The notes: generated by a model from the letters alone, not told the origin. A stretch of 64,000 bases of DNA from Dipteris shenzhenensis (GCA_047967505.1 CM106538.1); one strand, 5' to 3'; shown: positions 1-13,613, numbered from the stretch's first letter. A program made the numbers and translations.

Positions 1-1176
1 TACATGAATAAGCCGACTCACAAGAGCTTATGATCCTCATTGCAACATTGCCACATGGACTATAATCATATGAATAAAGGTGTCCATATCTTTTGATCTT
101 GCATCTAGCTTGGATTTCCTTGCTCCCTCCCATCGAAAACATGCATCGAAAGAGAGGAGTGTTGTAAGAATTCAGATTGAAAAGAAGCAATTTTAATTGG
201 ACCAATAATTCAAAATATTTGCATGACAATATATAATATATAATTATTATAACCACACATAGTTTGGGCGGGAGTAAGTCAAAACATCGAGCGACTGCGT
301 TCGAGTGAGCCCAGAGTTTGAGCGATGCTTGTGATGAACTTTTTTTGAACCTATAGTAGCAATAGTCTTTTACTAGAAATGGTTGAATCTACATGACCAT
401 ATTAGAGATTGTTCTTACTTATTTTTCGTATGATTCTTGGCAACATACAAAGATAAAACCTACTATTGGGGATAACTTATAAGTCCATACAAGTTAGCAA
501 TGATTCAATGAATACCAAATGAAAACTTATTGGCAACATACAAAAAGAAAACCTATTATTTGATAAATAATAAATCCATGCAAGTTAGAAATCACTCAAT
601 AGATACAAAAGGGGAAATGTTGCAATGTCTACACCTCGAGGTAGTCACTCAAAATTATGTAAGGTAGCACGTGAGTTGAACGGGTTTCTTTATTTTGTGG
701 ACTTACATACAAACAAAAATAGTCCCATCCATGATATAGAAGCTCCTCCTATAAAAATCCTTCACAAAAAACTATTTGCACTATGTAGCTCATCCATTTT
801 TATGCTACCCGTATGATATGATCCATTTTGTACACAAAATGATAACATGAGAATAAAATGTTTAAACTATGGAGCTAATAAATTATTGATCACCTTATGA
901 CCATGATGCTAACAAAATATTGATCACCTTCATATGTCCATGACCATGTATATACTTGTGGGAGGGAGGGAGAGAACCAAGGACCTGAACTCTATATGAG
1001 AAAAATTTAAGAAAATATAAGAGTTTGATAAGGTTTAGCTATGATGAAACAAAGATAAGTACAAACTTTTTAAAGTTGTAGAATTTAGACACTCTAACAT
1101 GATAAATGGATTCATTCACATCATTTCGATCGTTTTGACTACAAACATGACCATATTTGGAGTTTGATTGACCAAG
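1..1176. other. AT-rich intergenic DNA, no gene seen
   Basis: No open frame here resembles a known protein, and I see no RNA gene or mobile-element terminus. A short phrase containing aaaacctactatt recurs near 455 and 550, suggesting an old local duplication. Confidence 0.5.
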
Positions 1177-1201
1177 CTATGGCCCAAATAAAATTGGCAG
1201 A

Positions 1202-1249
1202 AGGAGCCTCCCAAGAGGCCGCGATATCACGGCCTCTTGGGAGGCTCCT
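1202..1249. repeat. Perfect 20-bp inverted repeat with 8-nt loop
   Basis: The arms at 1202-1221 and 1230-1249 are perfect reverse complements (left arm AGGAGCCTCCCAAGAGGCCG) around the loop cgatatca. They are far more GC-rich than the flanks. A weaker inverted pair, ctctttggg / cccaaagag, lies at 1552-1592. No target duplication is visible. It could be a foldback-element core or a hairpin-forming transcript; nothing in the sequence decides between them. Confidence 0.85.
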
Positions 1250-3161
1250 CCTCCCATTATCTTTTGCCTTGAAAATGGAAATTTCACAAGAAAAACACAT
1301 ACTCTAACCCCTTTCTTCGACCCCTCCTTCTTCCTTGACCCTTGCAAAAACATTGCACATTTTTCAAAAATTGTTGTTTGTATGTAAGGCAATTGATTCT
1401 TCACAATATCATGTGTAGTACAACAACTATAAAAGTAAGCAATGCATGCTACTTTTTGAATATAAATCATCACACTAGAATGTCAATGTTATGAAAGTCC
1501 TCGCTCGAACTGTCACCTCGCTCGAACATAGTCGCTCGAATTCTGGTAATCCTCTTTGGGCAGGGGGGCAACGCGCTTCCTCCCCCAAAGAGTTATAATC
1601 CAAGGGAACGGACCCCTCCCCGTGCACCGAGAATATAAGCGCCAATAATATAAACGCCAAGAATATTAGCGTCGAGAATAAGTCTCGCGAATGGATAAGG
1701 TGTTGGCATATTACCTGAGTGTCAATAGTCAATCAAACGTGGTAAGTTCATTGCAAGTTCCCTTCCTCCTATCTCTTTATTGAGCTTTGAGCTCGAGTTT
1801 CCTCCACCAGCCCATCAATGAAACTTGCAGGCTTTGAATCCATTTGCAGCATCCGGATTGATGGAACACTAGATATCTAGATGTGTCCACCCACCAATGA
1901 AGGAATTAAAAGGCATAAAGTTCTTCTGAAAGCAAAGAATAATCTAGGAAAAAAGCAAGGACAATATGTGTCGGATTCTTTTTGAATAGAATGGGATTTC
2001 AGAGGGGTGTACACCTTTTGTCCTCAAGGATCTTGCTCAGCCCACGATTTCGGAGTCATTACCTTATAGGCCTGGACTCTTAAGCGCCACTCTTCCCTTT
2101 CCTAGCTTCTCCTCTTCATCACTCGTCGCTCCCTTCCCTGCCAAGGCATTCTATTGCACTATGGATTTGTAAGCCTCCAGGAAGGCATCGCGTGGTGGTT
2201 AGTAGATCGTCAAGCCTCTAAACAACCATATGCAATATCATTTTGATTGGGAGCCTACATGTTGCATGGGACTTTGGGTATCACGGCTCCGTCCGTTCCT
2301 AGTTCTCTGAGCTAGATATAGTTGCTCTCTCTTCTAAGCTACCATCGCTCTCTTTGGCCATCTACTTGATGTTCGAGCTCTTTTCAAGCCTTGCAAGACT
2401 TCCAATCGATCTTCTCGTTTGAGAAGGCTCCTTCAACGTTGCTTTATTCTTTCCCTGTGAAGACTAGAGCACGTTTCTTTCAGAAGATTCGGCTCATAAG
2501 ATTCTTCTAGAATCCATCAATTGAATTCAACAATTCAGCGTCAAACCTTTGAGTCAAACCAATAAACCAATACTAGAAATCAAAAAAAGCAATTTAAAAA
2601 TAAAGCAAAATTTAGACCCTTAGATCTATAAAGATCATTCCAAAATCAATGGCTTAAAATTATACAAGTGGCTCAACCATGGCTCAAGAAAACTAAATAT
2701 GCCCTTAGGCTCCTACCATAAATAAAATTTGGGGCCTTAAAAAAGGACATTGATGTTTAGTGAATTTTTTAAGCCACAAGGGAAGCAAGGAATGGAGAGG
2801 AAAGGATGGATCATTGTAAGGAGATGTAGAGAAGATGAATTTTTAAAAATTCCATAATTGAGGAAAGTGGACGGAGGTGACCAAAGTTGAAAAGTATTTT
2901 CAGGTTGATGAGGCATGCAAAGAGGTAGATGAGGAGATTCGACATGTTGTCTTGGTAAAGTAGGAGGCTTAATTCATTTTTTTCATGAATGTCAAAGAAG
3001 GGCATCGATGTGGGGCAACAAATCGAGGTAGGGAGAGAATATACTAAAAACATAAGAGACAAAGAAAAGAGTAGATCAGTTAACCAATTGAGTGATAAGT
3101 TGGGAGAGGAATCGAAAGAGGAGAATCCAAGGATGGAAAACGCACAGCTAGCTTGAGGGTG
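1250..3161. other. Intergenic DNA, no gene seen
   Basis: The stretch around 1490-1740 repeats cgctcgaa and tata/aagcgcc-like words and is moderately GC-rich. The remainder is AT-rich without a convincing frame. No transposon protein was recognised. Confidence 0.45.
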
Positions 3162-3213
3162 GAGAGAGAGAGAGAGAGTGTGTGTGTGTAGGAGGTGGGG
3201 GGGGGGGGGGGGG
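3162..3213. repeat. Compound microsatellite (GA)n(TG)n poly-G
   Basis: A GA run at 3162-3178 passes into TG dinucleotides and then into 17 G residues at 3197-3213. Confidence 0.95.
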
Positions 3214-6200
3214 TGAATGCTCTACCTCTTGATCAACATCACATGCCACTCATCTACCTAAATCGTTGAGTAAATTGAGCATAGAGCCAAATCACTTGAA
3301 ATTATATTTCTTGAGATTAAGGACATTTTAAGATCCCACCTTGAGACCCAACGGAGCGGGTCTCTAACTTATCATAAACAGATCATGCTACTCGTTTTGT
3401 TGGAGGATGCAATTTTGTGCACGTGAGCACAGACGCCATGAGAATACCTCGCATGAAGTGAACTGAAGGCCAGCACTACCAGCCGCACATTTTGGGTTGG
3501 GTGTGCACTGGCTCTAACGACTTGTTTTCACGTAGGGGTGAATGTGACACCCTTGCTCCTCCTCAGTGCCACTGGTGGTGGTGGGTTGTACAACAACCAC
3601 CTGCCTTTGTTGTTCCCACACATAGAATGGAGATAGAGGTAGAAGAGCCAGCGCAGATAATTAACATAGAGGCAAAGACAGAAGACATTTGCATGGAGGT
3701 CAAGGTGAGTGACAGGAGGTGTTTGCCCTGCTCGAGACTGCAGGTTCACCTCTCAAGGCTGCAAGTTTATTTCTCTATGCAGGTCGCACCCAGGAGGCCC
3801 TTTGGATCCAAGGAAATTCGTTGGATTCATTCTGCCATCGTTCGCTCAGAGTGCTGTTTGAGGTTGTGGCGTGAGAACAGCACACAGGTGGCTGTCTTGC
3901 AAGAAAATGGCCCATTTATCCCTACGTGGAAACATGTAGTAAGAGTAGCTCCCCGCATGAGCTAGTAGCTTGTTTTCAGGTCCCCATGAGCTTGGATGCC
4001 TGTTGGACTCAACATTTGACTTCCAGGCCAGCCTTCCCAAAATCCTCAGCTCTAGCCCAGCCTTCCCAAAATCCTCAGCTCTAGCCCAGCCTTGGGCTAC
4101 TAGATTGGAAGAACTGGTTTCAAGCTTCATTAAATACAAGTTTGAGCTTATTAGCATTTTCTTGCACATTATAGACTGTGCAGTAGGTTTAGATAGTAGG
4201 TTTAGATGGTGGACTTTGTCATTTCCTGGCAGGATTTGACACAGGGGAATGCTCCCACTGCAAGACTATGTAACTCACTAAGCAGCCCTCCCTAGCACTA
4301 GAGCTGGCACAAGGAGGCCCTCTAAGAGGGCCGTCCCCATAGGGATGCCAGACTACCGTCGGAGGTAGGTCTAGCTGTCTGGGGAGCGTCCCCATAAGAC
4401 TGCCTTCACCTTCTTTATTGTCTGCATCGCCCTCCAGTGAAGAAGGTTTGGGGGGTAGGGAGGGGCACCCCCCACATCTCCATTCGAGGATATGCTGGTT
4501 GTTGGGAGCCTCGCGCCTTTCCTGAGCCACACAAATTCTACAGGGTTAATAAAGCGACGTGAATGGGAGGGGGTAGGCGAAATGTACTATTCGATCAGAC
4601 TCACATCACCAGCTGTAGTCAGCATCTCTTTCATCCTATGGGGAAGGCGAGAGCTTTGTCTGTTTCCACGCAGCGTGAAATGGTCCATTTCAAAGCTAGA
4701 AGGAGCAGATGGTGAGTTCCCACGTGAGAAAGGGAGTGGGCAGGAAATGGCCCATGGAGCAGATAGTGGCAGAATGGATCCATTGTTTTTTGATGGATCC
4801 GTTGGGTCTTGCTGCTTGCATCGTAAGCTAGACCTCCAGCCTCGGGCAAAGCATCCATCCAATCTGCTCTCTCTTGTAGGTTCCACAGGCTCCAAAGGCA
4901 GAAAAAATAGGGTCAGGCGGAGAAGAAACAGAACAATCGCCTTTTGCGTGTGAACTGAAAAGGGGGTGTTGGTTTGGCAACCTCATAGCCTTCGATGGCT
5001 GCTGAGGGGCTTTCACCCCTGTGTGGAAACAAGTCATCAGACCCTCCATGCAACAGGGCTGAGTGAGTTCCCATGTGAGGTGGCCATCTCCGCATTCAGT
5101 TCCAAAATCGGATCCACCACGAATTTGTGGATCCGTTTCGCCATTCAAATGCTGGCACCCGGCCTCCGTGGAAACTGGTCGTTATCCGTCCTGCCTAGCG
5201 AGGGTATGCGGACGGCCTCTAAACGACAGCCCTATACGAGATACATTTAAGTGGCACTCTACCTTCAGCCTCAAGGTACTTCGCCTCAGTTCATTAATGT
5301 CACGCTGATGCAATGACACAATGCTGAGCAGTGAAAATAACTTATCGACACTCTACGCGCCAGAGTTCAGTCGCCGACGGCCGTCCCCAATCAGAGTCGA
5401 GACACAGTTTGTTAATTTAATGAGCTCTCAGAACGGTCTTGGCATCGTGTGTCGGTTCAACTCTCAAGTAGCAAGTGCCAAGTAGGTCTGGCAATCGCAA
5501 ATTAACTGCATATCATCGCTACGGATTTCCCTGCCATCACTCATTGAACCCTTTTCCGCATGCTCCACGGTCCACCATGCAGACTCCACCCTCCCAGCTT
5601 TGGCATGTTTCATTTAACGCTCGCCTGCTGCTATTGCCTTTTGTTTTGTTTTGTTGTGAGAGCGGAAGCGGTGTCCGGGTGTAAAACACTGGTGTACACT
5701 CAGGTGACTGCAGCCTAGAGTATAGACTACTACTATAGAGTGTGGGTCGTGGTCCGTGGTCCTCCGTGGACACTCTGTCACCGATGGGAGAATGAAGATA
5801 GGATTAATAGAGAAATTTGAAAGACTGTAATAATGCTTCTGACAGGTCTGCTCAAGTGTATATTTTCACTTTTCGAAAATTGGGCTGCGTTGATGATGAT
5901 GGGAATTTGATGTGCCTAGCAAAGGTCTCCAGGCTCGAGCCCCGAGAGCCCCGAGGATTTGCTTCCACATTGATGGGATTTGAATTTGCAACGAGGATCG
6001 ATTAAGGTTTCCAAAGGCCTCGTTGGAATTTTGCTTCGGTTCGAGGCGACTCGTCACCCCACTCAAGAGTCCAGTTTCCAGAGTCCCTAGGACCTTTGCT
6101 CAAGACTTCAAAGATAGCGTCTCTCTCCTTCACAACTTGATATCGAGAATATCGAGCTCGCAAGTTTTGAATCTACCGATGAAAAGCCAGGGTCTTCCAG

Positions 6201-7389
6201 ATTTGACTTCTGTAAATGTGCTGTTTTGAAATACAAATTATCACAGTCAAGCCCAGGTCCCGGAGGCCCAGGTCCCAGACCCCCTACGCCTGCTGTCCAC
6301 GAATATATTAGGGACAACGGAGTTGGAGAGAAATAATGAGAGCGTTCGGTAGGGCTCGGGAGTCGGAGGATGGAGTTGGCTCAACTTAATCCTTGAGGCC
6401 AGTCTCAGAGCAAAAATTATGATAGGTTTAGCTAAACATTGGATTAATTAAGAATACTTAACAATCAACAGATCGGCCCAATCGGCTATTGACGTTTTCC
6501 CTGGCATTGATTGCCAATGCCCAATGACGGACAAAAGGGCGTGACCACTGACTGATCGGACGTGAGAGGAGCGTGCAGGAATTCGGACAATTAAAAATTT
6601 ACGTTCAGGCAATTCTGTAGAAAAAGCTGCCAAACATCACGACGATAGAGAAATTCGACCCTCGAGCAGTTTCTTATAAGTTTTTCAAAAATTTTATATT
6701 GTGGCCGACCAGAGAATCACGTACACTGGTAGCAACTGAAATTATTAGGAACAATCTGTGCTGAAAGATTTTGTTTGGTATCTTGAGCTCAGGGATTTTG
6801 CATACTAAACGAGTATAATCAGAACTTGTCGTTCTGTTTTCTTTTGTTGACGATTAGGTTGCCGCAGCGCATTTTGCATTCTCTTATCCGAGATGGTTTA
6901 TTTTTCATGATTTACGAAACTGCTGTTCTTGAACATCGGAGAAGCAGCAGCAGCGAGACATCCGAAATTTGAAGAAAATTAATCACTTAAAAAATGCAAA
7001 AACAAAATTCAACGCACTTTACATGAGAACCGATAGAGATTTTCCTTTGATTTTTAAAAAAAAGCATGGTAATGCATCCAATATAGAATTCCTCATAAAA
7101 AAGGCTGCAATGAACTATCCCGAGGAAGATCCATTAAATTAAAAGATTTCAAAGAATTGGGCAGCAAAAGCATTTCGAGTAATGAAGGATAGGTGAATTG
7201 GTCATAAGAAATTCCATGAAAAGATTCTTTAAAATCTCTTATGCCTCTTCATCAATCGTTGGGGAAAATAAAAAGTAACCCATGGCCTATATAGCTAACA
7301 TCCAATAGAGAACAATTCAGAACCACATTGAACTCAACGTGCACTCAACGTGGAGGGACTTCTTGTAGAGTGGAGGGACTTCATGTCCA
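3214..7389. other. GC-richer intergenic DNA, no recognised gene
   Basis: Several overlapping frames of 80-157 codons occur between 3490 and 5300 on both strands, but none shows a known domain and they mirror one another across strands, as GC-rich sequence does. The stretch holds the 29-bp tandem repeat at 4028 and a perfect 9-bp inverted repeat CGGATCCAC / GTGGATCCG at 5109-5135. The phrase (c)gtggaaac recurs near 3920, 5020 and 5165, hinting at old internal duplication. Positions 5300-7389 show nothing further. Confidence 0.4.
4028..4093. repeat. 29-bp tandem repeat, two copies plus 8 bp
   Basis: The 29-bp unit beginning ccagccttcccaaaatcctc is repeated exactly at 4028-4056 and 4057-4085, followed by a partial third copy (ccagcctt). 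Confidence 0.95.
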
Positions 7390-7496
7390 CAAGGACACTA
7401 AGAGTATGAGTTCCCACCCACTTCTCAAGGGGCCCATATGAAGTCCCTGCAAGGACACTAAGAGTATGAGTTCCCACCCAATTCTCAAATGGGCCC
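7390..7496. repeat. ~47-bp direct repeat, two near-identical copies
   Basis: Copies at 7390-7435 and 7450-7496 start caaggacactaagagtatga and end ggccc, with only a few differences. A related short phrase, ggagggactt, is duplicated just upstream near 7350 and 7373. Confidence 0.9.
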
Positions 7497-8902
7497 TATA
7501 AGAAGATGTCAAGATTAAGAGTAGAGGATTGAACACTATACTTAATACCTTCTACAACATGCTAGCGAATGCCCTAGCCTTTTGAATTTGGGACATTTTC
7601 ATGACAATGGTTGATAGAGAACAAACTAGGTTCAAGGAAGAGAAAATATCCTCAATGTATCATGCATGGTTCTAGACAAGGCTTATTAGGGGTCTCCTAG
7701 AGTAGAACTTGGATTTAAGAGATCCTCCCTTAGCTAAATGAAGGTAGAGCACCTCGGGGTGTGCCACGAGAGGGAAAGAGGGGAGGCGAGAGAGAAAGAG
7801 GCAAGAGTGCAACCATAGGAGGAGGAGCAGAGAGGTGGGAGGGAGGAGGAGCAGACCGAGATGAGAGAGGAGAGGATTAACTTAGGGAGGGGGGATTAAT
7901 TTTCCACAGGGTAGCATTAAAGTTAGCCTAATTTTTTGTAAGGGGTGAGGACGAACTAATACTATTAGATTTTGGAATTTTTATTTGAAGGGGGGACATA
8001 TAATAAGGAAGTAGAGAATTTGAGTTCTCATCGCCTAGCATTTGCACGCATCACCCAGGTTCGATGAGGTTGGAAGGACAATGAGCAGTTTGTAAGGCTA
8101 TTTGGATGGCCAACCATGGCCACATTTTGTAAGGCTATTTAGACGGTCAATCACGGCTAGTGTGGTCATGAGTCATTGTTTAATAAACACCTTCCATAGA
8201 CAGAATTTCCCTGAGTGCAGAGGAAAACGAAAAGGTTCAGCTTTCGCTTTGAGGAGCAGCTCGATCTCCTTCTCTCTCATTGGGTATGTGACGTGTAGAT
8301 TCTAAGATGCTCAGGCACTGTATTTGTTTCCCTCTACATCTCAAGGAGTAAGCTCAATAGATTAGCATCCATGCTAGTAGTTACAATAGCTCCCAACTGT
8401 ACATAGCTCGAGGTTGAGGTGGAAGAGAGTAATATGGTCACTTGCAGAGAGGAAGGAAAGAAGGGCAATGTGGGCAGTAGTGGAAAAGCTAGGTGTGAGG
8501 CAACGTGAGGTTGAGCATGCGAAAGCTTGTAGAAAAAGGTAAAGCAAGATGGGCACTGGGGAGGGGAAAGTGGGGCAATGTAAGGGGGAGATCACCTGGC
8601 TAGAACGAAGGTTTCAAGATGCCTAGAATGAAGGTCTCCAAGCTCCCTCCATGTGGCAAGCATTCAATCCCATGCTAGCAGCATTGAACACAAGGCTGAA
8701 GTAGACATTTGAATGGTTTAGAGATAAGTTTAAGGAGAAATTCCAAGGATGGCAGGCCATGTGTCATCCAACACATCCTTATTGTGTATTAGATCTTAGT
8801 CTTTTTATGGACTGTGGGTTGAAGTCTTGAAGTGGTTTGTTGAGAAGGGTGGGGTTTGGAGACCTTAATTGGATATTAAATCTCACGGATAGTGAGGAAG
8901 TC
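7497..8902. other. Intergenic DNA, no gene seen
   Basis: A purine-rich tract lies at 7760-7880. A short duplication of tttgtaaggctattt occurs near 8090 and 8128. No protein family was recognised on either strand. Confidence 0.4.
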
Positions 8903-9076
8903 TTTTTTTTTTTTTTGGGTGACAAAATGCAAATATATCCAAATTTGGCCAAAGGCCCTAAAATTCTCCTTCTTCTCTCCAGAAAACCTGATAGACTCCT
9001 CTATCACCATCCGGCCACTTAATCTTTCAAAATGAGGCTTCGGTAGATGAGTGTTCCTGACTCTGCATAGGTTCAC
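8903..9076 (-). mobile_element. Possible poly(A)-tailed retroposon 3' end
   Basis: Read on the minus strand, about 160 bp of open sequence ends in ...ttgcattttgtcaccc followed directly by A14 (T14 on the plus strand at 8903-8916). A long terminal A tract joined to a non-repetitive body is how SINE or LINE 3' ends look. The body encodes no domain I recognise, and I could not find the other end or a target duplication, so this is tentative. Confidence 0.25.
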
Positions 9077-9797
9077 AATGACAACTCCCCTTCCTCAACC
9101 TTTCTTCTTTTGACTATCTATGCAAAAGTCCATATGTGAACAAACACACATGCTTCACTATTCCGTTCGTTCATGTCTACATCAATGCACTCATATATGC
9201 CTCAAATTTGTTATTTATCTTGCAGAACATCCAATCTTTGGTCTTTCAATCCAAGTTGGAAAGCGATAGAAAGTGCTGCCCATAGTTGGCCACCATCTCA
9301 ATTTCTACCAACGCATATATTCTACCTTCTTGTCTAACATGTTGTAGGGGGAGCTTGGAGTCGCCCACCCCACGACTTCAGCCCATGTGTCATAAACAAT
9401 TCGGACATCCAAATAGGGATAGGCATATTGAGAGGTGTGTGTGGCAAGACACGAAGGGAGTGGCAATGCCATGGATAGGAAGGAAAGAGCTTCGAGAGGC
9501 TTGCTATGTAGAGTACCTTTGAGTGCAAGGAAGTGTCTTTCTTTGCTCGCCTCATGGGCATATCTCCCAGGTCAAGCTCCTCCTACCACATGGCAACTCT
9601 TCCTTATGAAATAGAATAGAAGAATACATGGTAGCCATATACATGTTAAAAAATGGTGTAGTAAACATTTGCAAAGATGAGACAAATGGCGCATTTAGAA
9701 ATATATGTATGTCTATCTATTCCTATATATGTATATATCTAGAGGCCAATTAAACCTTGATATTGCCTTTAGGTAGGAAAAACATTTTTCCAAGCAT

Positions 9798-9850
<53 letters not shown>

Positions 9851-10810
9851 CTTCCTCCATAGCCCATCTATCTTAGCCTCCTTATATAGTAGAGAGCACT
9901 CCACTGCTTGGAACTTGTTCTATCTTGTCGCATCCCAATCCATGTGTCGTTGTTGCACTCTCTTTCTACCTTAACAGAAAGCAACTTGGGAATAGCATAT
10001 ATTTGATAGTGTGCGCAGCTTTGAGACACACAATCAATGGTGTAAATGTGGTTTCTTTCTCGTTTGATTTAATGGCCATAAGTCATGTGAAGAGGCATTG
10101 AAAAAGTTCACAGAGTTTAGACATGCCTTCACCAATGGTTTGAAAGTCGTTAGGTAGTCACGCTCTTGATGTTAATAAGAGAGATTCCAATAGAAACTCA
10201 GGCATTCATTAGTTGATTCCACAAACATTGAAAGATATTCTCCACAGCATGGAAAGCAAAGCCACAATAGAAATTGGTCTCGATGACACCATCTTGCCAG
10301 GAGGTACATCTTTGCCAAATCCTTTCTTGCCCAAAATGAAAACATCAACATTGCCACATATTGTTGGTTGAGTGCACAACAATATGAGTAGAACTAAGCA
10401 AAGCCATTCACACTCAACCCATGCATGCATCATCAATTCGAAAAGACTTGGAGACATACCATGTCATTAGCAAAGGCTCATCTTGATTGTTATATCAATA
10501 GGTTTTTGTTGGTGATTGCCTAGGAATTGTTGTCCATTGATGGTGATAATCTATGTTGCAAGGAGGGTGTTGAGAAATCTCATGGTCACAAGATGGAGCT
10601 TTGAAGCTACAACAACCTTTAGTGTGCAACATCTTGTGGCTAATTTCAAGCTTCCTCCCCATCCACCTTTCTGCCATGTAAAAGGCGCATGGGAAGCTCT
10701 TCACACAACTCAAATGGTCTTCCAGGTTTTCAAGGCCTAGAATAATCGATGGCAACTTGGATGAGGATGTGGCACTGTATAATTTGGAGAGATTTAGTCG
10801 AGCTAGGTGT
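9077..10810. other. Intergenic DNA with a (TC)n microsatellite
   Basis: Apart from the dinucleotide run at 9802-9847, no gene or element could be supported. The open frame across the run simply translates the microsatellite as alternating Glu-Arg. Confidence 0.45.
9802..9847. repeat. (TC)n microsatellite
   Basis: An uninterrupted run of about 23 TC dinucleotides. Confidence 0.97.
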
Positions 10811-12600
10811 AATTGAAACAAAACAAATTACATCCGATAGTTTTTGTGATAATAGTATTACATTGAAATTGAAACAAAATAAATTACATCTAAAGCAAAC
10901 ATTTAACAAAATAGTTTACATACAAAGATGCTAGCACTTTGTCTTTGTGACACTTCTTCAAACACTTTTAGCACTTGTCAACACCACCACTGTGGTAGGA
11001 TTGGGTGTCACTTTTTGCCCTTGTTAGCACTTTCTTACACTTTTGTCCTGGTATTAATTTCTTACAATTTTGACCCGGAACTCCTCAGATGCATGGGACA
11101 ATAAGAGCACCTCGTAACCTTTTTCATAGAAACTTCTTTCAAGGCACTAGAAGAGGGTACTCATCTTGGAGGGGAGCTCAATCGAGCACAACATTTGACA
11201 GCGGATAGAGAACTCAATGTGGTGGTGAGCTCGAGCACATTGACGCATGCTCTCAGTGTGTTAGAGTCGATCACCAAGTTGAGTTCCTTCCCCAGTGCCG
11301 AAGGTTGTGCGAAATTACGAGAGGCTCATCTCCAAGTTGAGTTCTCTCCCAGTGCCTGACGGAGCAATGACGACCTGTTTCCCTTGGCTCCCCATCCTGC
11401 AACATGGTTGGTTATCAAGGAATTGCTTTCTTCCTTGCAACTTCTTTCAAGGCACTGGCGGGTTTATCAAGGAATTACTTCCTTCAAGGCACTAGAAGAG
11501 GGAACTCAACTTGGCGGTGAGCTCAATTGAGCACAACATTTGATAGTGGACAACGAACTCAATCTGGTGGTAAGCTCCAGCACATTGACACATGTTCTCA
11601 GTGTGTTACAGCTTATCACCTAGTTGAGTTCTCCTTTCCCAATGCCGAAGGTTGTGCTCAATTATGAGAGTCTCATGAACAAGGGAGTTCTTTGCCATTG
11701 CTGACGGAACAACGACGACCCGTTTCCCTTGGCTCCCCATCCTGCAACTCCCTTGATCATGGCTATGGCTGGTGGAGTGTTGCACGATGGAGAGCCAAGG
11801 AAAACAATGGATCCCATGACTTGGACAGCATTATAAAGGGGCATCGAGGTTGCAACAAAAGATTTTTCATAGGGGTAGAAAAGGGCTTGGAGAGAGCATG
11901 GAAGGGAATAGGAGAGAATTTTTTTTGGGTACGGTGCATTGTTTCTCTGTACTTAAGGCCTTTATATAGCTAGACTTGCCGCCCTCCCACTCTTTTCCCA
12001 TTCATTTCTTATGTTAGTTCTGTGACTCCTGGTGCCTGTCGCTGCTAAGAGCACACAATCCACCCGCTGGATTTTGCTGGTAGCCCAACGTAGCATAGGC
12101 AGTCATCTACATCATCGTCTCACCGCTGGATTTTGCTGGTAGCCCAATGTAGCGTAGGCAGTCATCTACATCATCGTCTAGCCATGGCATGCGAATAGAT
12201 GGTTACCATGCTAGAATTTCTTGGTCATTGGAGCCAAGATCATGATAATTCAATAGGAAGAAGGGGGAGGAGTGGTGGCACATGCACCCAGCTTACTGGT
12301 AGCCTAGCTTAGCCTAGGCGATCATTTACATCATTGTCTAGCCATGACGAGTGATTAGATGGTTGCCATGGGAGAATTTCTCGATCATCGGAGCCAAGAT
12401 CATAATAATTCAATGGGATGAGGGGGGAGGAGCGGTGGCACATACACCCAACTTTGCTTGTAGCCCAGCCTAGCGTAGGCGGTCATATACATCATCATCT
12501 AGCCATGATGTGCGACTAGATGGTTGCTCATGACGTGCGATTAGATGGTAATTCTAACAATGTGATATGTTCTTACAGTCTATCTCCATTGAAATTCCAG
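10811..12600. repeat. ~2-kb tandem unit, copy A
   Basis: This is the first of three direct copies of a non-coding unit. It opens with attgaaacaaaacaaattac-type sequence. It then holds paired ~350-bp sub-repeats carrying gtttcccttggctccccatc, a TATA-like box (11961-11968), and about three ~180-bp sub-repeats containing gattagatggttgccatg. Copy A lacks roughly 190 bp near its end that copies B and C keep. No conserved protein is evident; the recurring ~66-codon frame at 11295 is explained by the duplication itself. Confidence 0.85.
11727..11800 (-). other. Conserved 74-nt hairpin, copy A
   Basis: Arms near 11727-11752 and 11774-11800 pair over about 22-26 bp with a ~21-nt loop. Copy A has an extra mismatch where the right arm reads tgcacgatgg rather than tgcaggatgg. 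On the minus strand a TATATAAA box lies about 160 bp upstream (11961-11968). The arrangement resembles a small-RNA precursor gene, but I have no expression evidence. Confidence 0.5.
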
Positions 12601-13613
12601 TAACATCAACAATAGTTTTGGAGATAATGGTACTACATTGAAATTGAAACAAAAGAAATTACATCTGATAGTTTTTGCGATGATAGTATTACATCGAAAT
12701 TGAAATGAAATAAATTACATCTGAAGCATGTTAACATTTAACAAAATAGATTACATACAAAGATGCTAGCTCTTTGTCTTTGTGACACTTCTTTAAACAC
12801 TTTTAGCACTTGTCAGCACCACCACTCTGGTAGGACTGGGTGTCACTTTTTGCCCTTGTTAGCACTTTCTTACACTTTTAACTTGGTGCCTTGTATGCGG
12901 GAGACAATATGAGCACCTTGTAGTGCTATCATAGGTAGGAATTTGTTACAATTTTGACCCGAAACACCTCGTATGCATGGGACAATATGAGCACCTTGTA
13001 ATTGAAATAACCTTTTTCATAGCAACTTATTTCAAGGCACTAGAAGAGAGAACTCATCTTGGAGGTGAGCTCAATTGAGCACAACATTCGACAACAGACA
13101 GGGAACTCAATGTGGTGGTGAGCTCTAGCACATTGACGCATGCTCTCAGTGTGTTAGAGCTGAAAGTTGAGTTTCTTCCCGAGTGCCGAAGGTTGTGCGA
13201 AATTACGAGAGGCTCATCTCCAAGTTGAGTTCTCTCCCAGTTCTTGATGGAATGATGACGACCCGTTTCCCTTGGCTCCCCATCCTACAACATGGTTGGT
13301 TATTAAGGAATTGCTTTCTTTCTTGCAACTTCTTTCAAGGCATTGGCGGGTTTATCAAGGAATTACTTCTTTCAAGGCACTGGAAGATTGAACTCAACTT
13401 GGCGGTGAGCTCAATTGAGCAGAACATTCAACAGTGGACAAGAAACTCAATTTGGTGGTGAGCTTCAACACATTGACGCATGTTCTCAGTGTGCTACAAC
13501 TTATCATCCAGTTGAGTTCTCCTTCCCAAGTGCCGAAGGTTGTGCTCAATTATGAGAGTCTCATCACTAAGGTAAGTTCTCTACCATTGCCTAATGGAAC
13601 GACGACCCATTTC

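Noticed and set aside
3492-3965. 157-codon plus-strand frame and overlapping frames up to 5300
   Set aside because: GC-rich stretch with long frames on both strands, no known motif, and a composition unlike a conserved protein.
9713-9904. Open frame across the (TC)n run
   Set aside because: It only translates the microsatellite into alternating Glu-Arg.
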